64,000 nucleotides of DNA, taken from assembly GCA_013141015.1 (NCBI GenBank), contig JABFRT010000053.1, positions 1 through 64,000 of the forward strand, given 5' to 3'. How positions within the stretch are numbered: position 1 is the stretch's first letter; the number at the start of each line of letters is the position of its first letter. The notes below the pieces were generated by a model. That model was not told where the DNA came from. It ran no database searches and saw nothing but the letters and a program-made list of their open reading frames with translations. The stretch is from Hyphomicrobium sp. (GTDB taxonomy: Bacteria; Pseudomonadota; Alphaproteobacteria; Rhizobiales; Hyphomicrobiaceae). A program made the translations under genes and the position numbers. Shown here piece by piece: positions 57,075 to 64,000 of this stretch.

Positions 57075-60000
57075 ATGGCAGCCTTCACACTCAACATCGC
57101 CGACCTGCAATTCGTGCTTCGCCAGATCAAGATCTCGGAAGCCAACTCGACCGCACATGCAGGTGCCAATGCTGTAGACCTGCGTGACGTGTACGTCGAT
57201 GCTCTTGGAAACGTCGTTGCAGCTGGAACGCCGGGTGCAGTGCTCGCCATTCCCGACCCTCACGTTCCCAACGGCCTGCGCACCGTAGACGGCTCCTATA
57301 ACAACATCGTGCCCGGCCGTGAGACGTGGGGCGCGGCCGATCAAGCGATGCCGCACATGCTGACCCCGAACTACCTGAACGATACGGATGGCGACAGCTT
57401 CGATCCCGATGGTCCTGGTCCACAGGGTCCGCTTGTGAACGGAAACTACGGTGGAAGCGGAAGTATAACCGACGCCGATCCACGGACGATTTCTAACTTA
57501 ATCGTCGATATGAGTTTCAATAACCCGGCCGCCATCGTTGCGGCGTTGACGTTTGCCGGATCAACGGCAATTTACGGACCTGCAGGCGATCTGGTCCAAA
57601 TCCAACAGGGCTTCACGGCGCTGATGGCCGTCCTCAATAATGCAGGCGCAACGCCGGCAGACAAGCTTGCGGCACAGACAACGTTCGACACTCTCATCGC
57701 GTCCAAAGGCGTAGAGTCAACCAACGGATCGATTATTATTCCGAATGTCGCGCCGGACGAAGGACTTTCGGCACCGCTTAATGCGTGGATGACGTTCTTT
57801 GGTCAGTTCTTCGATCACGGCCTCGACCTCATCGGCAAGGGTGGCAACGGCACAGTCTATGTTCCGCTGGCGGCCGACGATCCGCTTGTGACGCACGGTG
57901 TCGATGGTATCCTCGGCAACGGAGACGAAGTGCCAGCGTCACAGCAGTTCATGGCCGTGACACGTTCAACGCCGAACAACGGCTCGCAGACCAACACCAC
58001 TACGCCGTTTGTCGATCAAAACCAGACCTATACATCGAGCGCGTCACATCAAGTCTTCCTGCGTGAATATGCAATGGTCTCAGGACAACCTGTAGCAACC
58101 GGCAAGCTGCTCGACGGATCGGCCAATGGGCTGCCAACCTGGGGCGACGTCAAAGCTCAAGCCGGATTGTTCCTCGGAATTGAACTGACGGACCTCGATG
58201 TTGGCAATATTCCCGTGCTGCTTGTCGATGCGTATGGAGAATTCGTGCGCGGCCCAAATGGCTTGCCGCAAATTCTGGCGGCCTTTACGCCGGACGGGCA
58301 GCCAATCTACGTTGAAGGCAGTCTGGCCAATCCGGTCAATCCGTCAGCCATCCAGTTGCCGGTTGGCACCGAGATTATGGGCGCCAACAACACGGTCAAC
58401 ATAATCACTGCTGGCGAGACAGTATCGGCCGCGCGCACCGGCCACGCCTTCCTCGACGACATCGCACACAACGCCGCGCCGGTGGTGGTTGGCGGCGCAC
58501 TTGTTGCCGATAGTGATAGCACCACAGGAAACGCCGTTGCGACGGACACGTTGACCGGGCGCAAACTCGAATACGACGATGAACTTCTCGACCGCCATTA
58601 CATCACCGGCGACGGCCGCGGCAACGAGAACATCGGCTTGACCACAGTCCATCACGTCTTCCATTCCGAGCACAACCGCCAGGTGGAAGCGCAGAAGCTA
58701 TCGATTTTGCAAAGCGGCGACCTCAACTTCATCAACGAATGGCTGGCCGTCGATGTGGCGGCGGTCCCGACAACACCCGGCCAAATTGCCGGTCTTGTGT
58801 GGGACGGCGAACGCCTGTTCCAGGCAGCACGCTTCGCGACAGAAATGCAATATCAGCATCTCGTGTTTGAAGAATTCGCCCGCAAGATCCAGCCTGCGAT
58901 CGACCCGTTCGTCTTCAACGCGGTAACGGACATCAACCCGGCCATCTTCGCCGAGTTTGCCAACACGGTCTATCGCTTCGGTCACTCGATGTTGACCGAT
59001 AACATGCCGCGGCTAAACGGCAACGGCGTGGCGTTCGACACCGATGTCGGCCTGGTTGAAGCATTCCTCAATCCGGTTCTCTTCGACCACAACGGGACGA
59101 TTTCACACGATGAAGCCGCAGCCTCGATTATCCGCGGCATGACCATTGAACGCGGCAACGAAATCGACGAGTTCGTCGTCAATGCGCTGCGCAACAATTT
59201 GCTCGGACTGCCTCTCGACCTCGCCGCAATCAACATTGCGCGCGGCCGCGACACCGGCACGCCGACACTCAACGATGCGCGTCAACAGCTCTACGCCGCC
59301 AGCGGCTCCACATTCCTGAAACCCTATGAGAGCTGGGTCGAATTTGCAGCCAACATCAAGAATCCGGCATCTGTGATAAACTTCATCGCAGCCTACGGAT
59401 TGCACACCTCCATCGTCAACGCCGACACGCTCGCCGAAAAGCGCGAGGCAGCAACGCTTCTCGTTTTCGGTGGCGCTGGCGAACCGTCCGACCGCAATGA
59501 GTTCCTAACGGCAACCGGCGGATGGACCGCAGCCAATAGCGGCCTCAACGGTATCGATTTGTGGATCGGCGGACTTGCCGAAAAGAAAATGCCGTTTGGC
59601 GGCATGCTTGGCTCAACATTCAACGCCGTATTTGAAGCGCAGCTTGAGAACTTGCAAGACGGCGACCGCTTCTATTACCTCACCCGGACGCAAGGGCAGA
59701 ACTTCCTCAACGCACTGGAACAGAACTCATTTGCCAAAATGATCATGGCGAATACCGGCCTCGCCGACCCAGGCGCGGACGGCATACGCGGCACGGCCGA
59801 CGACATCATTACGCGCCATATCGGCGTCGATGTGTTTGCCAACTACGACTTCGTACTTGAGGTCGATGTTAACAATCAAGCCGACTACGATCCCGGCGAT
59901 ATCAGTCTCACCGGCAAGGATCCTACCGGCAACGACGAGACACTTGAGGCGCTTGGCCTCGGCAAGGTGATCCGCAACAACCCTGGAACTACCGGACCTG

Positions 60001-62711
60001 ACAGCAACTACATCCGCGTCTTCGGCGGCGAACATATGGTTGTTGGCGGAACAAGCGGTAACGACACCATCATCACCGACTTTGGCGATGACGGCATCTG
60101 GGGAGATATGGGCGATGACCGCATCGAATCGGGCGCGGGCGTCGATCTCGTCAACGGCGGCGCCGGCAACGATATCATTACCGATAGCGGCGATACCGGC
60201 GACTTCCTTAAAGGTGACGAAGGCGACGACGTCATCGCCAATTCGAATGGCCTCGATATTCTGATGGGCGGCAGCGGCAAGGATGTCTTCTTCGTTGGCG
60301 TCGATGATACAGAAGTGTTTGCCGGCGAAGGTGACGACTTCGTGCTTGGCGGCGACGGTGTCGACTTCCTGCTCGGCAACGAAGGTAACGACTGGATGGA
60401 GGCCGGCAAGGGCTTTGATACCACCGCTGGCGACAACTCCGAATTGTTCTTCAATTCAGCCATCAAAGGCCATGACGTGATGTTCGCCGGATCGGACGAG
60501 CATGATTTCGACTCTGAATCCGGCGACGACATCATGGTCCAAGGCGAAAGCGTGATGCGCAACGAAGGGATGTTTGGTTTTGACTGGTCGATCTACAAGG
60601 GATCGAATGTACCCGCCGACGCTGACCTGCGTATCCCGATCTTCACGACAGACCAAGCAGATGTCCTGCGCAACCGATTTGACAAGGTTGAAGCGTTGTC
60701 CGGCTGGAACCGCGATGACGTACTGCGCGGCGATGACCGGGTGACAAACCCCGACGGCAGTTCTGCCGAAGGCGTATTCTTTAACGACGAGTTGACACAA
60801 GCGGGCGTCGACCGGATTGAGGGCCTGCGCGCGCTCCTCGGCAACCTGATAGCGGCGGCACCAGTTGGACCGAACGTCAATCTGGAAAACGTCAAAGCCT
60901 TTGATGCCGGCAACATTCTGCTCGGCGGCGCGGGCGACGATCTGCTCCAAGGCAATGGTGGCGACGACGTTCTGGATGGCGACGCGTGGCTGAACGTGCG
61001 CATCAGGATAACCAGTGCTGGAAACGAAAACACGGCTGCCAACCAGATCGCGACGGTCGACAGTTTGAAGCATGTCTTTACTGCAACCCAGAACCCCGCA
61101 TGGGCTGGGAAGTCTCTGTATGAACTTCTTATTGCGCGAACAATCGTACCGAACCAACTTCATATCGTTCGCGAACTCTCAACGCAGGGTGTCGATATAA
61201 ACGACCGCGACGTTGCACTTTTCAACGATGTGCGTGCCAACTACACGATCACCCGCAACACCGATGGCACGACGACGGTAACCCACAATACCGTCGGCGC
61301 AATCATCGATCCGCGGACCGGACGCAACATCGTATCGGACGGCACGGACACACTGCGCAACATTGAGTCCGCCCGCTTCTTTGACGGTGTTGAAGTTTCC
61401 TTCGGCAACCGCGCACCTACCGGCGTTCCGGCAATTACCGGCACCGAGAATATTCTGACGGCCAACCGCTCCGGTATCGCCGATGCTGATGGGCTGCCGG
61501 GTGCAGCTGGCTTCAGCTACGTCTGGCAACGTTCAGCCAACGGCGTGAATAACTGGGCAAATGTCGGCACAGGGGTGACCTTCGATACCGGCACAAACCA
61601 GGACTTCCACAGGGTCATCGTCAACTATACCGACAATACCGGCCGGGCCGAATCGGTTACGTCCGTAATGACCGCCAGGGTAGGCACGATTGCGGCGAAC
61701 AATCCGCTCAACGGCAACGCCGGCATCAATCTTCTGAATGGACGCAACGGCAGCGATCTACTGGTTGGTGGCGTTGGCAACGACATCCTGAACGCTGGCG
61801 GTGACAACGATACACTGGATGGCGGCGTTGGCAACGATGCCTTGAACGGCGGCGGCGGTAACGACACAGCAACCTACCTCGGCGCAACAGGCTCCGTAAC
61901 CGTCAATCTCGCGGCTGGCAGCGCCACAGGCGCAGCCGGCACCGACACGCTGAACTCGGTTGAAAATGTCATCGGCAGCAGCTTCGCCGACAGCATCACG
62001 GGCGACGCAAATGTCAACGTGCTCTCGGGCGGCGCAGGCAATGATACGCTCAGCGGCGGCGGCGGCGCGGACAATCTCTACGGCGGCTCCGGAAGCGATG
62101 CTTTGATTGTTGACAATGTGGGCGACGGCGTTTTCGAGGTTGCGGGCGGTGGAACCAACGACTTCGTTTATACGACAGTCAGTTATACGCTAGGCGCCGG
62201 ACAGGAAATCGAAGGATTTTCGATTCGGCAACAGGCCTCGACAAATGCAATGAATCTTACCGGCAACGAGTTCCGCCAAGTGATGCGCGGCAACGACGGC
62301 GTCAATACGATCCTAGGTGGCGGAGGTAACGACAGTCTTTATGGATATGGAGGTGGCGATATTCTGGAGAGCCACGCTGGCAACGATCATTTGTTCGGCG
62401 GTGCCGGGGTCGACTACTTCCAGTTCCGCCAAGCGCAGAGCGCGACGTCGGGAATTGATCGTATCTATGATTTTACGGTTGCCGACTTCATCCGCATTGA
62501 CGCGACGGCGGTCAACGCCGACACCGCACTGGCAGCTGCCGCCTTCGTGCTTGGCACAGCGGCGCTCGACAACAACGACCGTGTCCTGTATGATCGGACC
62601 ACCGGCGCGGTGTACTTCGATGCCGACGGCACGGGCGCTCAAACCAAGTGGCTATTTGCCGTCCTAGATTCTAAACCTGAAATTACGGCTGCTGATTTCC
62701 GGCTGTTCTGA
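57075..62711 (+). CDS. Second giant RTX animal-type heme peroxidase (1878 aa)
   Basis: Distal His MTFFGQFFDHGLDLI; GDGRGNENIGLTTVHHVFHSEHNRQ; proximal His VYRFGHSMLTD; INIARGRDTGTPTLNDAR; RTX repeats; C-terminal GGAGVDYFQFRQAQ...IDRIYDF domain. Confidence 0.92.
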   Translation: MAAFTLNIADLQFVLRQIKISEANSTAHAGANAVDLRDVYVDALGNVVAAGTPGAVLAIPDPHVPNGLRTVDGSYNNIVPGRETWGAADQAMPHMLTPNYLNDTDGDSFDPDGPGPQGPLVNGNYGGSGSITDADPRTISNLIVDMSFNNPAAIVAALTFAGSTAIYGPAGDLVQIQQGFTALMAVLNNAGATPADKLAAQTTFDTLIASKGVESTNGSIIIPNVAPDEGLSAPLNAWMTFFGQFFDHGLDLIGKGGNGTVYVPLAADDPLVTHGVDGILGNGDEVPASQQFMAVTRSTPNNGSQTNTTTPFVDQNQTYTSSASHQVFLREYAMVSGQPVATGKLLDGSANGLPTWGDVKAQAGLFLGIELTDLDVGNIPVLLVDAYGEFVRGPNGLPQILAAFTPDGQPIYVEGSLANPVNPSAIQLPVGTEIMGANNTVNIITAGETVSAARTGHAFLDDIAHNAAPVVVGGALVADSDSTTGNAVATDTLTGRKLEYDDELLDRHYITGDGRGNENIGLTTVHHVFHSEHNRQVEAQKLSILQSGDLNFINEWLAVDVAAVPTTPGQIAGLVWDGERLFQAARFATEMQYQHLVFEEFARKIQPAIDPFVFNAVTDINPAIFAEFANTVYRFGHSMLTDNMPRLNGNGVAFDTDVGLVEAFLNPVLFDHNGTISHDEAAASIIRGMTIERGNEIDEFVVNALRNNLLGLPLDLAAINIARGRDTGTPTLNDARQQLYAASGSTFLKPYESWVEFAANIKNPASVINFIAAYGLHTSIVNADTLAEKREAATLLVFGGAGEPSDRNEFLTATGGWTAANSGLNGIDLWIGGLAEKKMPFGGMLGSTFNAVFEAQLENLQDGDRFYYLTRTQGQNFLNALEQNSFAKMIMANTGLADPGADGIRGTADDIITRHIGVDVFANYDFVLEVDVNNQADYDPGDISLTGKDPTGNDETLEALGLGKVIRNNPGTTGPDSNYIRVFGGEHMVVGGTSGNDTIITDFGDDGIWGDMGDDRIESGAGVDLVNGGAGNDIITDSGDTGDFLKGDEGDDVIANSNGLDILMGGSGKDVFFVGVDDTEVFAGEGDDFVLGGDGVDFLLGNEGNDWMEAGKGFDTTAGDNSELFFNSAIKGHDVMFAGSDEHDFDSESGDDIMVQGESVMRNEGMFGFDWSIYKGSNVPADADLRIPIFTTDQADVLRNRFDKVEALSGWNRDDVLRGDDRVTNPDGSSAEGVFFNDELTQAGVDRIEGLRALLGNLIAAAPVGPNVNLENVKAFDAGNILLGGAGDDLLQGNGGDDVLDGDAWLNVRIRITSAGNENTAANQIATVDSLKHVFTATQNPAWAGKSLYELLIARTIVPNQLHIVRELSTQGVDINDRDVALFNDVRANYTITRNTDGTTTVTHNTVGAIIDPRTGRNIVSDGTDTLRNIESARFFDGVEVSFGNRAPTGVPAITGTENILTANRSGIADADGLPGAAGFSYVWQRSANGVNNWANVGTGVTFDTGTNQDFHRVIVNYTDNTGRAESVTSVMTARVGTIAANNPLNGNAGINLLNGRNGSDLLVGGVGNDILNAGGDNDTLDGGVGNDALNGGGGNDTATYLGATGSVTVNLAAGSATGAAGTDTLNSVENVIGSSFADSITGDANVNVLSGGAGNDTLSGGGGADNLYGGSGSDALIVDNVGDGVFEVAGGGTNDFVYTTVSYTLGAGQEIEGFSIRQQASTNAMNLTGNEFRQVMRGNDGVNTILGGGGNDSLYGYGGGDILESHAGNDHLFGGAGVDYFQFRQAQSATSGIDRIYDFTVADFIRIDATAVNADTALAAAAFVLGTAALDNNDRVLYDRTTGAVYFDADGTGAQTKWLFAVLDSKPEITAADFRLF

Positions 62712-62747
62712 TCGCCTTACCGGCATCAGAATGAGAAGTAGTAATGG

Positions 62748-62774
62748 CACGCGCCGCTTCAAATGCGGCGCGTG
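62748..62774. terminator. Hairpin between convergent RTX genes
   Basis: CACGCGCCGC-TTCAAAT-GCGGCGCGTG, 10-bp perfect stem; weak U content. Confidence 0.5.
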
Positions 62775-62862
62775 TGTGCATTTGGTGCTACCAATCCATA
62801 AATTCCCTCGGCCGAAGCGGCCCGCGACAGGGCACCCGGGATGACGCCATCTTGGCGCACGC

Positions 62863-64000
62863 TCAGAACAACACGATATCCTCTGACGTTACGACCGGTT
62901 TGTTATCGAGGACCACGAACAGAATTTTTGCGACAGCCCCGTTACCATCGGCGTCGAACCACATTGAGCCGGTCGAAGCATCATAGATTACATGGTCTGA
63001 CGCATCGAGAGCGGTGGTGCCTAAGGCGAACTCGGTGGATAAAAGCCCACGCTCCGCCGCCACGGAGATCGCGTCGATCTTTATGTAGTCGGCGGCGGCA
63101 AAATCATAAATCCGGTCAATGCCGGAGGCGGCGCCTAACTGCGACTGGCGGAATTGGAAGCGGTCAACGCCCGCCCCGCCAAACAGCGCATCGTTACCCG
63201 CTTGACTTTCAAGCGTGTCGTTGCCGCCATAGCCATAGAGGCTATCGTTCCCGCCTCCAGCAAGGATGGTGTTGTTGCCATTGTTTCCGCGAATGACTTG
63301 CCTGAACGCGTTGCCCGTCAGGCTGACCGGATTGGTGCCCGCCTGGGGATTGGCCGAAAGCCCCTCGATCTCTTGTCCTGCAGCCAAAGCATAATTTGTA
63401 GTTGTATAGACGTAGTCGTTCGTTCCGCCACCAACGACTTCAAACACTTTGTCGGCGCTGGTGTTGACCACCATTTTATCGTCGCCGGAGCCGCCGTACA
63501 AGAAGTCGGCTCCATCGCCGCCGTTTAATAGGTCGCCGCTGCCGCCACCGTAAATGGTATCGCTGCCACCTTGACCGAATAGGTAGTTCGCAAGGCTGTC
63601 GCCGGCCACCTCATCATTGCCGGCCCCACCGGACAAGCCTTCGATACCGGCGTATGTATCACCGGCGGCGGCCGCGCCGGAGTTTAGCGCGGGGTTATCG
63701 AGACGAATTATCAGATCGCCATAGTTGGCATCATCGTAGCGCGCATAGTCGATAGCTGCGTCGTCGCCACCAATGTGCCTGTCCGCACCAAGGCCGCCCC
63801 AAAGGTTGTCGGCACCCGCGCCCCCCGACAGCTGGTTTGCGCCATTATTGCCGGCAATATTGTCGTTGCCATTGCCGAGTGTAACATTCTCGATGTCTGT
63901 ATAGTTATCAGTGCCGGTCTTCGCGTTCGAGAAAGTTCCGTTGCCGCCCGCGCCGAGCGTGATCGTTACGTTGCCGGTTGCATCTGACCAATCGGCCGTA
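62863..64000 (-). CDS. RTX calcium-binding protein, partial (runs off right edge)
   Basis: Frame stays open through 64000: ...TADWSDATGNVTITLGAGGNGTFSNAKTGTDNYTDIENVTLGNGNDNIAGNNGANQLSGGAGADNLWGGLGADRHIGGDD...; track start at 63636 is only an internal TTG. Confidence 0.9.
   Translation of the reverse strand, partial: TADWSDATGNVTITLGAGGNGTFSNAKTGTDNYTDIENVTLGNGNDNIAGNNGANQLSGGAGADNLWGGLGADRHIGGDDAAIDYARYDDANYGDLIIRLDNPALNSGAAAAGDTYAGIEGLSGGAGNDEVAGDSLANYLFGQGGSDTIYGGGSGDLLNGGDGADFLYGGSGDDKMVVNTSADKVFEVVGGGTNDYVYTTTNYALAAGQEIEGLSANPQAGTNPVSLTGNAFRQVIRGNNGNNTILAGGGNDSLYGYGGNDTLESQAGNDALFGGAGVDRFQFRQSQLGAASGIDRIYDFAAADYIKIDAISVAAERGLLSTEFALGTTALDASDHVIYDASTGSMWFDADGNGAVAKILFVVLDNKPVVTSEDIVLF

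Overview
Alphaproteobacterial-looking chromosomal window (GC-rich, cobalamin-riboswitch btuB operon, Omp25-like porins, RTX proteins), about 64 kb. The left and centre are mostly housekeeping or accessory genes: partial chrA, three tandem RlpA-like proteins, a trimeric autotransporter interrupted by one in-frame TAA, a patatin, a riboswitch-controlled B12-uptake operon with a frameshifted btuB, an Anbu-type proteasome homologue plus transglutaminase, purA, MuiA/DUF4139, serC, glmM, ParA, an APC permease and a 5'-nucleotidase. The right third is the most unusual. (i) Two very large RTX-repeat animal-type heme peroxidases (MopA/peroxicin-like) and a third RTX protein whose C-terminus closely matches the second peroxidase. 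(ii) A two-component system and heavy-metal-type RND efflux locus, with a probable ATT start codon and a divergent OmpR-type operator. (iii) A complete RNA-repair locus: rtcR, a sigma54 promoter, Rsr/Ro60 (TROVE), an RNA-rich spacer, rtcB and rtcA. In the 750-bp spacer between rsr and rtcB I find five structured RNAs sharing one covarying two-stem architecture (Y-RNA-like). One of them carries a circularly permuted tRNA-like module. They are interspersed with three copies of a second conserved hairpin that also occurs after an rlpA gene about 50 kb away. All calls are from reading the sequence and the supplied ORFs; no database search or folding program was run.
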